64,000 bases of DNA from Acanthosoma haemorrhoidale (GCA_930367205.1 OV884009.1:39007841-39071840); one strand, 5' to 3'. Counted from the first letter of the stretch, positions 22,591 through 36,353 are shown. The notes: generated by a model from the sequence alone, not told the origin. Numbers and translations: made by a program.

Positions 22591-24714
22591 TGAGATCGTT
22601 AATTTTTTGATATTATTTCTTCAATATCCACGTCTTTTATTTCGTTTACATGATTATAATTATTATTTTATAAATATTTATTTTATTAACATTAGAATCT
22701 GCGCTAAAAGGGAAATAGATAATTGTGATAAAGTGTCGAATTCATATTTATGAATTTATATTTACTCTTTTATTTGTACCGTATTTACAATATCAACTTA
22801 TATAAATAGATTACACAAAGCTAAGGGATCCTCGAATTCACCCACAGAGAAGTATAATTAAAAAAAAAAAAAGTTTAAGCCTAAGTTAATAAAGTTCTTG
22901 GCTATGGAGCCCTAGATCTTGAGATGTAAGAGAGCTCTGTGTTGGACTCTGACGTAACCCCCGACCTCAATAATAGGATAATGACGTGGTTGGTGCTTTC
23001 TCTAGCGCTGGACCGTTGCCAAGTGGCGTAAATGCCAATTGCACTCCTCTCTCTTCCTAGGAGCTCGATCTCCAAAAAAAACTTTTTCTTATGACTACGG
23101 TCATTTGGAAATATCTTTCATCGACCGTAAGATACTCACCACAATATGTGTATTCAAGTATTGTATAATGCTCGTCAACCCTGTTTGACTACATGGGTTG
23201 AGAATTGTTATAATTTGGAAAAATTGAAATTCGGCGCTAAAATTTTACAAAATAAGACAGTCTGAATTGTTTTGACATTTAATGTTAGCGGCCATGTTTG
23301 AAAAGAGTACGCACAATTTCCTTATTTTAGAACTTAAGCTCTAAGTTTTTCTTGGCAGTTTTAAAGTTTCTAACTTTTACTTACCTTTTTTATAAATAAT
23401 ATTAAGTAGAATTTTGAGGTTTTTTTAGAAACTTTTTAACATTTTAAATGTATTTCTTATCCTTTTTATGAAAATTTGTAAAAAATAAAAACACTCGGTT
23501 CTGTAGTTTAAATTCCGTCTATTCTGACAATACTCATCCCTGTACTAAATGTATGATTTACTGTGAGAAACATGTGGGGTGAGAACTGTCAGGAAGGTAT
23601 TTATTTTTAACAGAAACAGAAAGGGTAATACAAATTTGTCATTTATATAGATTACTCATAAGGATCCTTTTAATATTCACTTAAAAGGGCGTGGAGATAA
23701 AAAAAAAGACGAGTTTGAAAATTCTCGACCAGTTTGACCGGTAGTTTAGATAGCAGACAAATACGGGTTTGGTTATGATCGCGAAAAAGATTGTCTTTAG
23801 TTGTAAGTTTTTTGCTTGGGTTTTTGCGCATAAAAGTAAACAATTAGATAAACTGTATATCATCCCATGTACACAAAATATACATAAAAAAAAAAGTCTA
23901 TTTACGTTTTTGTAGTAATACTACACTATACACTAAAGCACAATAACACAGGCGTATTAATAATCAGGACTTTGAGATAACTAATTCCATAAAATATTCA
24001 ATATTATTTTTTTAAACAAACCGATTAATTAATTAATGACAGTCGCTCGTACCCTATGCAGCTAAGTTTTTTTTATGTCACCCTTATATAAAACAGGACT
24101 TATTTGATGTCCTAATAGATCAAAAGGAATTACCCTTGAAACGGATTGAAAAATGTCGTGATTCTAAAAATAAACGCCAGTCGTTTCAAATTCGTTAGTT
24201 CGAAGACATCTTTTATGGGGATTTTTTGTAATTAAGATCGAACAAAATCGAATTTTGTAAATAAGATACCCTACTCAAAATAATAGATTTTTTTTTCAAG
24301 TTTAACTCGCTTATGTTTTATGTGGACGGTTATAATTTTTAAGGTCTCAGAAACATCAAACAGACAGGATCGTAATGGCTTATGGTTATAAAAACCAAAA
24401 AAAACAAAGGAAGTGTGATATAGCACACAGCCATAGTACCCGGTGACGTGGCTGACGGAGGAGCGTGCGGTAGTAACTGTCCTGTAACTCGGCTACATAT
24501 CTCTATTATCAAGTCTCCTAGAGGCCTTCTGCATCCTATTAGAACACGTAAATAGACCTTAGAGATAATATCAAAGACATATTGTAGAGTAATTGGGAAG
24601 AAGCATGGTTCCTTAAACAACAAGGACACATTTTACACTCCTTTCTTAAGACAGGAAGCAGCGTAACAAGTGTCGTGAAAGCATAACGTTAAATTATAAT
24701 AAACAAAACAAGAG
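22591..24714. other. Intergenic AT-rich DNA
   Basis: No gene is supported. A GC-richer patch at 22905-23065 is unassigned. At 24436-24465 about 30 bp resemble the family A 3' UTR (GGTGACGTGGCTGACGGAGG), too little to call an insertion. Confidence 0.4.
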
Positions 24715-24812
24715 ATCCTTTCTCCTCTCTCCCAAGGAGGTGCTAGTTTTAGCGAGACCAAGGCAGAGGTTCCCACTAGGAAGGTGTGGGGTCTTACAAC
24801 GCCGGTGATGGT
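24715..24812 (-). repeat. Family D LTR-like fragment
   Basis: Read on the minus strand, GTAAGACCCCACACCTTCC through AACTAGCACCTCCTTGGGAG matches 21830-21905 closely. Only about 100 bp are present. Confidence 0.7.
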
Positions 24813-24994
24813 TTTTTTTTTTTTTTATTGGCTTCTTATATTTGTGATTCTCTTTGTATTTATGAAATTTCGTAAAATCTTTTAATGTCTAATCCAGCAT
24901 TATAGAAATCTTTTTGTTAATAAAACGATTTAAAATCAATATATTTAATTTTTTTTTTAATTTCAACATATTTATTGTGATAAAATTATAATCT

Positions 24995-25240
24995 CCCTTA
25001 TTGGGAAACAAGTAATTGTTGTCATTGTTATCATACACACTATATTTAAAATACTTTACTCATACAGTATTTACAAACAGCCCAGAGACCTCCTAAATCC
25101 ACATGATTGTCACCTCCCTCGCATACGAAGTCCCCAAAAGTTTGGAAGTCCCAAGCTCCTACATCAACCACGTCACCGGATACGAGCCAGTGGAGGCTGG
25201 CCAAGAGTGCGAGAGCCTCAGACGCTCACACGTTAATAAA
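24995..25240 (-). mobile_element. LINE A 3' UTR copy (A6)
   Basis: Minus-strand 3' UTR of family A: CTGGCTCGTATCCGGTGACG near 25185-25165, GGGAGGTGACAATCATG near 25105, then the terminal region reaching 25000. The tail stem-loop is degraded (GTTTCCCAATAAGGGAG). Confidence 0.75.
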
Positions 25241-25549
25241 CTCTTTTGTAGTAATGTTTTATTTTCTGGACATTCTTTCTTGCTGGAATTATTTTTATTT
25301 TACTAATTTGTCAATAGAGTATCATCCACCCACGAACCTTAACCAAAAAAATATTTTTATTAAATACCATTAATGACGCCGAATGGATAATGTTTGTGGA
25401 ATGGATGTTCTTCTTGGCCTGTGTCAATCTAATTAGGATGTAGTCGTTATTTTGTATTAGAAAACATTTTACCCACATATAACCTCGTAAAGACAAGAAC
25501 CAAACAGACGCTTTGGACAACTGTGCAGTCTGGTTCAAAGGACGTGCCA

Positions 25550-26225
25550 TCTCCCAATAGAAAATAAATTACTAATCTACAAAGTTATACCTAAGCCAAT
25601 CTGGACATACGGAATAGAGCTATGGGGGACACCAAAAAATCAAGCGCATCCAATTCTTTCAATCAAAATTCCTGAGAACAGTAGTAAATGCCCCTTATTT
25701 CGTCAGCAACAATACCCTTCATAACGATTTTAATATACCTTACATTCGTGAACTCATCCCTTTCAAGTTCATGAAACTCCATAGTAACCTATCCAACCAC
25801 CCTAATCCCGTAGCACATTACACTCCACTACTCATCCCTATAATCCTTCTCGGAGACTTAACCGGCAGTGGCCTCGTGATCTGCTATAAATAACGTGACA
25901 GTGGGGAGTCCTGGCAATGGCCAGTTTCTCCAATCATGTCCTGAGCGTATGTGGCTCTCACGCTCTTCGTAAACCTCCACTGGCTCGTATCCGGTGACGC
26001 GGCTGACGGTGGAGCGTTTGGGCCTTCCCAAGACTCCGCTTCTTCTTTCACATGCGAGGGAGGTGACAACCATGTGGATTTGGGAGGCCACTGGGCTGTT
26101 TGTAAATACTGTATAAATGAGCGAGTAAATGAAAATTGTAAATATGGTATTAATGAGAACATTCATCACAATTACTTATTGCCTAATAAGGCAGATTGTA
26201 ATTTTAGCACAATAAAGAAGTTTTA
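25550..26225 (+). pseudogene. LINE A 5'-truncated copy (A7): ORF2 end and 3' UTR
   Basis: It starts in the ORF2 C-terminal region (KLLIYKVIPKPIWTYGIELWG, 25565-25630), continues with frameshifts through CCTTCATAACGATTTTAATA and CACCCTAATCCCGTAGCAC, and ends as TCGGAGACTTAACCGGCAGTGGCCTCGTGAT near 25880. The complete 3' UTR follows with TTGCCTAATAAGGCAG and CACAATAAAGAAG (26190-26222). No RT domain is present. Confidence 0.85.
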
Positions 26226-26944
26226 ATATAAAAAGAAACCATGGGCTTTCAACAGTATTGTTTACACAAAAATAATAAACATTTCAGTAATATAAGTTTT
26301 AATTTGTGGATCACAAGTTGCATACCACTACTAAAAATAATTAACGATTAAACGAAAACATAAAATAAGAGAGACCCATACAAAAATCAATAATCAGCTA
26401 TAACAGGAACCAGAAATTACTCAATTGAAATCAGCTCGGATTTCTCATGATTGCTCTACAGTTTCTTTGAACACACAGTCAAACTAATACTTTCCTGTAC
26501 CTGCCTGAAAATAAAACAGTCTCTTCAGGTTTTAACTCATGGATCCATTTACATTTAGCATGAGTGATAATCATCAATGTGCGTTGGTTATCCCGTGAAT
26601 GTGTTTAATACCCTCCGCTCGTTCAATTCGTTTCATTCCGTATGGTGGTTATATGGAAACTTCTTAATGAAGACGCCAACCCCACAACTGAAGCAGTAAC
26701 ATCAACTTTTAATTAAAAGATAATTCCAATTAATGGTGTTTCCCTCATTAACTGCTCCGCCAACTTAACCGTTTTTCACATCTTCCCATTCAAATTGCAA
26801 CATTGAAAGCTCCCCCGTATGACCTTAGAACAACGTTCAGCCGTGGCCGACATTGTCTCTGGAGTGTTCATAAATGCATAGATGAGGAGTTATAATTAAT
26901 TCATAAATGCGAAATTCTCATAAACAATGTATATTGAAGCTAGA

Positions 26945-27310
26945 CTGGTGTGTTTGGTAAAACGAGTATAACTCAATAATTATAGATCAAAATAGTATAA
27001 GTCATGCATTTCATAAAATATTCGAAATTATACAAATTCGTTTATTAATAACCATCAATTGTTACTCAATCATTAAGTTAAATTAAAGTGTTATTAATTA
27101 GACGCAACAAAATGTGTCTACTGCAAGTTTTGTAACATGACTTATACTCCTTTTACCAAACACTCCAGATATATTCTAGACAGCACTTGATTGTAGACTT
27201 ACAATGATTGAACCAAAAAAAATTTTTTTTTAGACCTGCTCAGTGATACACTGATTTTGACCTATTCTTAATTTTAAAACTTTCACCAAACTCTCCAGAT
27301 TTTTAATCGG
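26945..27310. repeat. TIR-type repeat M1 (MITE-like)
   Basis: GTGTGTTTGGTAAAACGAG (about 26949) is inverted as CTCCTTTTACCAAACACTCC at 27147-27166, giving imperfect terminal repeats of about 25 bp around 220 bp without coding capacity. TA steps lie outside both ends. A related copy is at 30072-30318. Similarity between the two loci may continue to a second CACCAAACTCTCCAG end near 27302. Confidence 0.6.
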
Positions 27311-28127
27311 ATTGTTACTATGTTTGATAAGTATAATTCTTATACAATAATGATATTTAGCTGATCTCAAGAGTTTTGAACATATATGAAAGATTTTAGA
27401 GTTTTATATATGAGATACGTACCTTATACTATTTTGGTTCTGACAGCGGGTCATTTGACTCCGGGTCCCATGACAGTGGGGCCCTATTACCGTCTATACA
27501 CACCGTTTTATGTTATTTGGTTTTCGATTTATGAAACTTGATAAACTTATTGGTAGTTGTTGCCAATGATATTGTTAATAAAAATACATATATTCTTTGG
27601 GAGGACAAAAGAGGTGTGTTGACTTCAGGCAATATCCTATCAAATCGGAATTCACCGCTGTTATATTGAATTTTTTTGTTGGCGATTTTTTATTACATTT
27701 TTGTGCTACACAACAACAGAAGAAAAGCAATGTGGCCAATTATCTTATCCCCTTTAATGGCGGTTTCCACCTCAGCTTCTTATTCAAATGAATTGAGAAT
27801 TTATTTTTTTTATGAATGTAAGAAAAAATGGGGAAAGATCTCAGAAGGCAGGACATCGACAGAAGCTTTATGCTGAATATTGAATTATTTAGCTTTCTGC
27901 TCTAGCCACTCTGTCAAGGAAATTCCTTTAATTTATAGGAATTCTTGATATCGTGACCTGGATTCCATGAGTCCTTCTCATTCGTGATTATGTTTCTGAA
28001 AGTTCCGCACTCATATACCATCACTCAATCTACAAATTCGTTCCCACCATCTTTTTAATTTATGCGTTTTGATAATAATATCATGAACTGAATAAATATA
28101 ATCCCTGGTGTATTTAATGATTAACAA
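27311..28127. other. Intergenic, nothing recognised
   Basis: AT-rich with no coding or repeat match. Confidence 0.4.
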
Positions 28128-28535
28128 CAACTTTATTATGTTAAAATTACAATCTGCCTGATTGGGCTATAAGTAATTGTGATAAATGATCTCATTCATA
28201 CCATTTTACAATTTTCAATTACTGGCCTATTCTTACTATATATACAAACAGCCCAGAGGCCCACCAAGTCCACATGGTTGTCACCTCCCTCGCGTGCGAA
28301 GGAGGAAGCGGAGTCTTGGGAAGTCCTCTACACGCTCCTTCGTCAGCCGCGTCACTGGATAAGAGCCAGCCTCCGCTGACCAAGAGCGCGAGTGACATAG
28401 ACGCTCAAGGTATGATTGGAGAAACTGGCCATTGCCAGGACTCCCACTGTCGTATTTATACGTATTTATAGCAGGTCACGAGGCCACTGCCGTTTTAGTT
28501 TCCGAGGAGGATTATAGGGATGAGTGGTGATATGA
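28128..28535 (-). pseudogene. LINE A 5'-truncated copy (A8): ORF2 last codons and 3' UTR
   Basis: On the minus strand it begins in the last codons of ORF2 (ATCCTCCTCGGAAACTAAAA... near 28515), then the stop and 3' UTR (AGTGGGAGTCCTGGCAATGG near 28445-28425), GGGAGGTGACAACCATGTGG near 28290-28270, and the terminal region to 28128. Confidence 0.82.
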
Positions 28536-28874
28536 TTTATTATAATTATTTTTTACTATCTTCCAAGCACATGTTAAATTCCGTTAATCGCTGAGTCAAA
28601 ATCTTTTTGGGGTTTAGGGAGATGGTAGTTTCCAGTTTTTCGCGATGCCTTGAAGCCCCGAAAATGTTAAAAATAACAGCTGTCTTATGAAAAATAAAGA
28701 AGAGTTAATTATTTATCAATTATTTTAAATGTAAATATAAATGATCTGTTTTCCTATCAAGTCGGATATCGAATTAAAAATATCGGCATCTTTATAAACA
28801 ACATGTATTACTTACTACGGTTTTACTGATTATAATATCCATTACACAAATGTAAGGAAATTGGATTTTGCAAC

Positions 28875-29275
28875 CTTAACGAATACGAGCCAGTAGAGGT
28901 TGAAGAAGAGCACGAGGTTTTTGGATTCAACAACTGGAAGTAGACGTTTTATTAGGAATTTTCAAAATATTTTTGAGAGGATAGGTAGTAGGCTAATTGG
29001 ACGGTAAGATGAGGTGTCATTGGGTGGTTTACCGGGTTTGGCGAATAGGACAATAATGGAATGTTTCCAGAGGAGTGGGAAGTGCGTCGTTCGGATAATG
29101 CAATTATATATTTAGGTTAGGAAGATTATGGCTTTAGGAGGAAGTTTTTTGAGGATTTTAGGAGTAAGATCATATCCAGGGGATTTTCGGTAAGGTAAGT
29201 TTTTCAGAAGGTATTTGACCTCAGAGGGGTTAACGGCTTTTGGTGAAAGAGAGAGAGGAATAGGTGACCCCAATG
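28875..29275 (-). pseudogene. LINE A internal-deletion copy (A9): RT N-terminal part joined to 3' UTR
   Basis: The minus strand reads PLSLSPKAVNPSEVKYLLKN and LPYRKSPGYDL, then ILKKLPPKAIIFLT, and continues to the position of RLLPIVES near 28920, all matching the fingers part of the intact RT with frameshifts. At about 28913 it switches directly to 3' UTR sequence (CTCGTGCTCTTCTTCAACC). The palm, thumb and C-terminus are deleted. Confidence 0.8.
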
Positions 29276-30071
29276 CCCAATATTCTATGCCCATATACGA
29301 TGAAGCTTGCATAAGTAGACTTGAGTATATAATTCTACCCAAAGCTGGAGGAAAGTTTAAAGACGAAACTAATAGCAAATTCACCTCCTACTCATGCGGC
29401 AGTAGCAACATGAAGTATCTGATATCTTATATTAAAGACATTATAGGAGTTGGAACAAAAGTTAACGAGCGAGAAGACTGAACTATTCACTCACTTTAGC
29501 ATGCTGAATCCACTGCTCTACTGCCATGCTCAACAAAGAAATTCTAAGTTGTTGTTCGGTGCTGGAACTCGGCCAGGGAAAATAGAGCCATCTATTCAGG
29601 AAGGCCTTATGTAGTCCGACTTCGACTCCTCGTCCCCACTCTTTCACCCGCGCGTCGAACGGGGTTGAAATAACGCTTGTGTAATGTAACAAGTATCACC
29701 AGTTTCTTCATACCACATTGTGGATAAAAATGGAGGAAATCGACGAATTTATATTTTTCTCTTTCTTTATAAACATATATCTATACAAGTCCCGAAATTT
29801 GGTACCATGTTGAATAGATCATCTTTTTCTTAAAGCTGAGATGGTTTCCAATCCACATAAACGAGTAATACTCATTACAGAATACATTTTCAACCTGTAT
29901 GAGAGAATCATAGCAATTTGTGGATGAACAACATCTGTTATGAAGCTGTATTTAGCAGTATTTTTTTGTTGACCAAAGGTTTTCACCAAAAACAAAACTA
30001 TGCGTTGATTTTCGAACCACTTTTGACAGGATGTGGTGGACAAATCTACTATGTAACCTAATAAGAATGAA
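29276..30071. other. Intergenic, nothing certain
   Basis: A GC-richer part at 29500-29690 has no recognised content. It shares weak similarity with 30540-30660 (TATATTAAAGAC, then AACTATTCACT and ATTCCAC or AATCCAC). Confidence 0.35.
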
Positions 30072-30482
30072 GCCATGTAAAAGGTTAGAAGGAGTATAAG
30101 TTAAAATCAGAGTAAATGAGCGGGTCTACAAAAAACATTTTTTTTAGGTCCAATTAGTATAAATCTACAAAAATACCTAGGATATGATAATATTAAGATA
30201 TGATGATGATTATCATTAAGTTAAATTAAAATGTTATTTAAAAAAAAAGACTCAATAAAATGCGGAAGGTTTCGCATTAATGACTTTTACACTCCTTTTA
30301 CCAAACACTCCAGATATATCATGCAATTTACTATTTTCTTAACCAAGAGTTATTAGTGTTAATAACAGCCTTATTATAGGCTTTAAGCAGAATAAACAAT
30401 GATTCACCAAAAGACTTTTTATCCCCCTTCTATTTGACCTTATGAGTACATAACTGAAACTCACCAAACCATCTCAGGCGTC
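30072..30482. repeat. TIR-type repeat M2, related to M1
   Basis: The right end CTCCTTTTACCAAACACTCC (30292-30311) is identical to M1 over more than 20 bases. The left end is decayed (GTAAAAGGTTAGAAGGAG near 30075). The inner part ATTAAGTTAAATTAAA is shared with M1. A second CACCAAAC end near 30462 parallels that near M1. Confidence 0.55.
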
Positions 30483-31975
30483 CAAGCATGCTTATTATTT
30501 AGTCTTGTGGGAGACGAGCTGCAATATAAAGTGCCTGGAATGTTATATTAAAGACGCAATAAATAAATTATTGCAGTGGGGGGGGGGGAAAAAACGGCGG
30601 GAAACTCCGAGAAGATTGGACACCAACTATTCACTTAGCCGATTCCACGCACCGATGAAATATTGCTTGAAAAACCTTCAGTGGACGTACATTCTACTCA
30701 GGATGTTACGAGACCTTGCACTTATGAGAGACCGGTGTTTGATTCCAAAACTGATATCAAAAGATTGATAAGGTACAGCATTAAGCATTAAGGCTCGTAA
30801 AATCCATACCTTACTGCAAACGTTTCAAACAAGTGTCGATCTGGAACCACAAAGGAATGTAGCGTACTAATAAAATATATAATTATCTATTAATCTCATT
30901 TTATTTAATTTGACTAATTATGACCTGACTCAGCATTATATTCCTTTCTAGTATATTAAACTGGTGCATTTTTTAATTGCGTTGTTTAATTTTCTATCTA
31001 TCGTTTTGACATAGAATTATTGATCGCTTTTAGCAGAGAACAAAATTAATTTAACCGTTATAGGGTCGTTTTCATTTCTAAGTAACCATTTGTGAATTGT
31101 ATTCATTTAACAATTTCGTGAGTGCGTTTTTTTATTATTTAATTATCTCAAGGCTCAAGGAGTGTTAAATTTATAGGTTATTATATGTGTTATGTTCAAT
31201 TTCGTAGGCAAACCAATTAGAAATATACAGATTAGAGGACCTTGAGGCCTTTTACTTGGTATTTTCTTCAAGAATCTTTTTAAAATGTTATTTCTCTTCT
31301 TTCTACGATTAGTTCTCTGCTCCCGTCACTTTATAATCAAAAAAGAAGCTGGACCCTCAGATAATGATGTTACCTTTTTTTCTCAAATTAATTATGCGCT
31401 AAGACGTGAGAAAAAAATTCGAAATATATATTTTTTCATGAAATCAACCCATTAATCACTAGTATATGCTGGAGTATGAACAATTCCATAAAGTATTCAC
31501 AAGCCAATCGGACTGAGACATTTATGCATTGAAAAAATACAGTATAAATTGAAGGGATATGCTATACTTTTAAACGGGTACCGCCTTTCGTCAGTAGGTA
31601 GTTATACAATACAAATTATAATAAAAGTCCTTTCTGCATTTATTGAACTAAAACACTTCTCTCAGAATTTTTATATTTCTGAAGTCAATGCTTAGAAGAT
31701 ACAAAGGATTAAGTGTTGTGATTCCCCTCCCCCCTCTATGGTGAATGATTCGGTAAAGCAAACAGAAATTCAAAGGAATTTCAAAAGATAAAGCTTTGAA
31801 CAATAAAACGTCGATTGAACCTATTTCACCAATGCTTGAGCAATTAATACTTTATTTAATGAATGTTATATTAAATATTTTAAAAACGGCGAAATTCAAG
31901 AATATCTCTCACTATTGTTTATTTATTTATTTTTTTCTTATTGTTTATTGTTTATACTATTGTTTATTTTTCCTT
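30483..31975. other. Intergenic, nothing recognised
   Basis: A G-run (30579-30588) and AT-rich DNA. Open frames here show no recognisable protein. Confidence 0.4.
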
Positions 31976-32225
31976 CATAGCCCCTTTAAATTTACAGATA
32001 ATTATATATAATTATAGATCCTCAGGTGAATCTATTTACAAATTATTTTGTATTTCCTGTAGCATCACTACATTATATACAGGTTTTGTTATTTTATAGA
32101 AATTATATAATGAATAAACAAGTATAATGATATACATTATACGTGACTGGACTAAACTGACTAATAAAGGTGATGGGGCTCACCTTTTTGATCAACCTTA
32201 AAACTAACTTACATTCTAATTCACT
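31976..32225 (-). mobile_element. LINE E 3'-end copy (E3)
   Basis: Minus orientation. It ends (31976) in CCCCTTTAAATTTACAG, the complement of the family end. The hairpin GGTGAGCCCCATCACC is at 32171-32186. Sequence continues upstream of the hairpin with GTTAGTTTTAAGG, which matches 13140-13155 in the coding copy E2, so this copy reaches further 5' than E6 or E7. It contains the GTATAATG/CATTATAC inverted repeat. Confidence 0.75.
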
Positions 32226-35200
32226 ATTGTTTATTAGATTTGTAATTCATTTTATTTAGTTTATTAAGATCAAACTTACGAGAATAAAATGGGGAGGTTA
32301 ATAGGCTGTTGAATGAAAACGTTATAGTATTTATTCACAGCATTGATTTAATGTTCCTTTCGTTTCTATAACAATGGTTACATGATAAGTTTGTGTGCCA
32401 TGATTGACAAGACTTTTTTTTTAAAGTAAATTGTGCCTATCCAATAGGCCTGTTCTTTTGAAGTGCCTTTGGGCAATACAGTCTGCTATTGACGTCGGCA
32501 GTATCACGCTCCAATTATCAGATGTTCCTTTACGCATCATGTATCAATAGAAATAAATCTCTTCTACCTGAAATCTTTTTTTTTAGGTAAGTTTTCTTTT
32601 CTTGTTTGATTCTCATGGTTGGTTCTTCACAACAGACATCTGTTTCTAATGATTACTCGGTTAACTCAAGTAAAAGAAACTTTTTTCCCTTACAAAAAAA
32701 CCGACATGGACTTTTCGCTTCACCACACCCTACCCCTTGTAGTTTTTAAATTACATTCAATAAGAGAGTTTTCTTCGAGCCGGTTGGAGTGAGACGTACC
32801 GCTGCTTGTAACTGAAGTGGGTTTGATATATGTATATACAACTTGTTTTGTTAAAACAACTTTGAACTAATCGATTGTTGTGCTTTTCTTCTTCTTCGGT
32901 CTTTCTTTGGCATTCAGTTGTCATGCCAAATATGTTTTCTACCTTCACTTAATTGGAGTTCTGTACAGCATTGGTTTTTTTCTTTACTTCAGATGAAAAC
33001 TAAACATGGATATAAATTATACCCTTATTGATTTTTTTAGTTTGCTCAGTCATTTACAGACAAATAAAAATTACCTGGAATTAATAATACAGCAACGAAA
33101 TGCATAACGATTCCTTCCCATTCATGTGCCAATCTGTTACTGTTTCGATTAGAAGAATTGCAATTCAGAAGTAGCAATCGAGAGTCTTTTCATGCTTAGT
33201 GTCATAGTTGAGTTTTCAACAGAATTTCAATATCTTATACATAACTGGATTGTTTAGAAATAAAGGTCAGGAGAATAATTCCTTGAGAAGATATTATATA
33301 AAAAAGAAATGAGGTATTTTAAGGAAACGTCTCTAAAACAAATTGACATCAAGGAACGGTCTAGCATTAGTCTTGAGGAGTAATGGTAATTTCAACCTTT
33401 CAGGTAATAACTTGCGTAGGAATGCAAACAACAACCGAATCAGTCGAATGATAGCTGATATTGATCGTACAAAACCTTATAAATTAGTGCCAGCTCAAGA
33501 TATCACTTAACTGTTTTCTACTTCTCTTGCAAGTAGCCTACTAAGTAAATTATACATTAAAACTGTTTTAGAAAAAGGGGGTTGCGTCTGATCAGGGCCC
33601 ACTCAGCCTCCCGAGGGAAATGATAAGCAACTTGAATAATGAAGTAGCAAATTTGCCCAGGAAAATGGATAATAAAGACCCGGAAAGCTCCTCAGCACCA
33701 TATACCAGCTAATACATTCGATGGTTTTGTTGGGTTTTTTTTTTCAAAACCAAAAACCCTTATTTTTTCAACCTTTTGTTCGTAGCTAGGCTATTCTATT
33801 ATAGTCTTTGTGAGTTCCTAGTGAAATGAAATGAATTGTATGTCTAACAATTGCTGACATTTAGGTTTAATTAAAAATGAATAAAGAACAGTTAGCTTCT
33901 CGTTGTTGCTTTACTAATTATACCAGTTAGCCGGAACTTGAAACTTTTCTGAAGTAATTTATTAAAAATTAGGGATGGGGTAACTCGAGGGGTACATGAC
34001 GGATCATCTCATCTTCCCGAGATACTCCTCCCCACTCCCAGTAATGATATGAGCACCGGCGAAATCCCTCCAAGTGCCGCTATTAAATGCAGCTGAGGTA
34101 GTTTGTGGAAAATTCACAAGGTGTTCCCAGGCGTCAAATTGATGACTCTCGCCCCTACCATGGCATTTTACCGATATTGCAGTATAAACAGCAATCAGGA
34201 TTTTATTTTTGAAAAATGGTGAAGATGTTTTCGATAAGGCAAATAAGACAAATTTATAAAGATGAAAAAGGTGTTTATTATCACGTGAAGAAATATTTTT
34301 TCGAAGTGGTTGGTCAATCGAATCATTCGAACAGAAAACCGGCTTAAAAAGCCTATGACACGTTTGATCGTTTAATATCTTTAAGAAAAACGGAACAAAC
34401 AGCTGAGGAATATTTAACATAACAGAGAATTTCCGAAATTGTCCTAGCATTAAATTTTTGAACATCTATTTTACAAGAATCGTTTTAACAAGCCATTGAG
34501 TTTTTATCCCTTTACTACACGTTGTACATCGAATAATTTATTTATTTCCACACGGAAGGGGTATGAAATACATTTCGATTAAAGTAAGGATGTAGAGAAA
34601 TTTTCCTATTAGTAATTATTAGCTTTAAAATTGACATGGGCTGGGGTAGATTCTGGGTCATCAATAATCACCAGTTGAGTAGACCACTCATAGCTATGTT
34701 TGTGATAGCTAGTCTTCTAAATATCAAATCTCTATGGGTTATAAAATTTAGCACTAGCATTTAGTAATCCTCAAAGCTCTTAATTGGGACAACATTTTAT
34801 AACTTTGGTTCTGCTGAACCAATTTTAATTACATTGCCATAATTTTGTTTTTCATTGTTCAATGTGATTAAAGATTAAAATTGTGGTTTAATAAAACTTT
34901 TTTACTCATATTACAAATAAATTGATATCGTGACATGTTAAGGACAAGACATGTAATAAATAACTAATAATGATTATAATGTATAATCACTTTATTGATA
35001 TGTATTGACAAATTATTATGTTTTTAATTAGTTATATTTAAAATCCACATGTTTGCAGTAAAATTTTAGTCTTGGCCTACTTTAAAATAGTTGGCCTTTT
35101 TCCAAATTCATTTTGATTTCATCATCACTATCATATTTGTCATAGTTATAATAATCATCATCACACTTTTTATAACAATAACATCATTGCAGCCATCTAA

Positions 35201-36353
35201 ATCTATGTGACTGTCATTATCTGCTTCCTTTATGGAAGGAAATATGGCGTCAAGTACAGTAATCAAAGATTTACTCCATTTTGTTCACAAAGATGAAACT
35301 AAAGAGTCGGATAAAATTGATAAGTTGTGGATCAGATATTGAAGATATCAATGTTTTTGGACAATTTCTTGTATCTTTGCCACTTCTTAAATTAAAATAA
35401 AGAAGTTTCCAGAACAGTTTTCCCCATGGACCAGTATTTTTTACATTGATGACCACCGATAAGTTGTTACATAAAAGTAGGCCGTGATAAATCATGTTGG
35501 ATAGCTTATAACATTTGAGTCTCAATTTCTTATCTACTCCTTAAATTTCTGCTAAGGCTTGAAAATTTCAATTTACCAACTGACAAATGGTTATTTGAGG
35601 TTTTGTCGTGCAGGTTTAATTATAAGGTCACAGGTGGTCACAGTTTTTACATTTTTTAATCAATTTTGTATGTAGCACTGGTTTCAGCTTTATTGGGTTT
35701 GGAAGTCGTCATAGGCATTACCTCGTGGTAAGCCAAAAAAAAAAAATTATGGTACGTAACTGTATGATTTTAGACAAATATAAGTTTTTGTCTTATCTCA
35801 AAGAAGTTTTAGTGAGAAAAAATTATCAATTGAAAAAATACAATTATCATTTAAGTCTTAATTAATTATTGTGCATTTTTTATATTTATTTCATAACGGT
35901 GAGATATCATAAAGCTTTTTTCCATCGTTAATGGAAGCGTCCAAGTTCAACCATGTGTTTTGTTTTATGACATGGGCTGGTTAAAATATAAACAATATTT
36001 ATTTTTGGTTCATAAACTATTGTAGGGATGAAATATATTTTAAACTAAAGGGAAAAATGAATTTGAAAAACACCGAATTTTTTCAAATTAAGCTTTAACA
36101 ACTGTGTAGTATTATTAGGTGGGGTCCAGAAGATAAATATAACAACTTTCGGGGGCAACACTCCATTGCTTTTTATGTTCCTAGAGTTTGTTTGCCTGCT
36201 TAACGACAATAATAATTATTAACTTTTCGTTGGCTAATAATCATTTAAAATAGTGGGATCATTATTAAAACTAATAATTAATGAGAGCTAGTCAGTTAAG
36301 AAGTAATTTTGCATTATGATAATAAACGATGCAACAAAAAAAAAGTTAGACAA
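32226..36353. other. Intergenic AT-rich DNA up to the assembly gap
   Basis: No gene is supported. The GC-richer patch at 33580-33720 is unassigned. A 153-codon open frame (34004-34465, minus) is listed separately. Confidence 0.4.
34004..34465 (-). CDS. Orphan ORF, 153 codons, doubtful
   Basis: An open frame of this length is longer than most chance frames in such AT-rich DNA. The product has no motif I recognise, no signal peptide and no repeat. The C-terminal third (from VKCHGRGESHQF) is encoded by less AT-rich DNA and may be the only meaningful part. It could be an exon, a decayed element or chance. Confidence 0.2.
   Translation of the reverse strand: MFKNLMLGQFRKFSVMLNIPQLFVPFFLKILNDQTCHRLFKPVFCSNDSIDQPLRKNISSRDNKHLFHLYKFVLFALSKTSSPFFKNKILIAVYTAISVKCHGRGESHQFDAWEHLVNFPQTTSAAFNSGTWRDFAGAHIITGSGEEYLGKMR

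Noticed and set aside
24339..24629. A 96-codon protein, or a LINE A insertion at 24436
   Set aside because: The match to LINE A 3' UTR is only about 30 bp, and the frame has no recognisable product.
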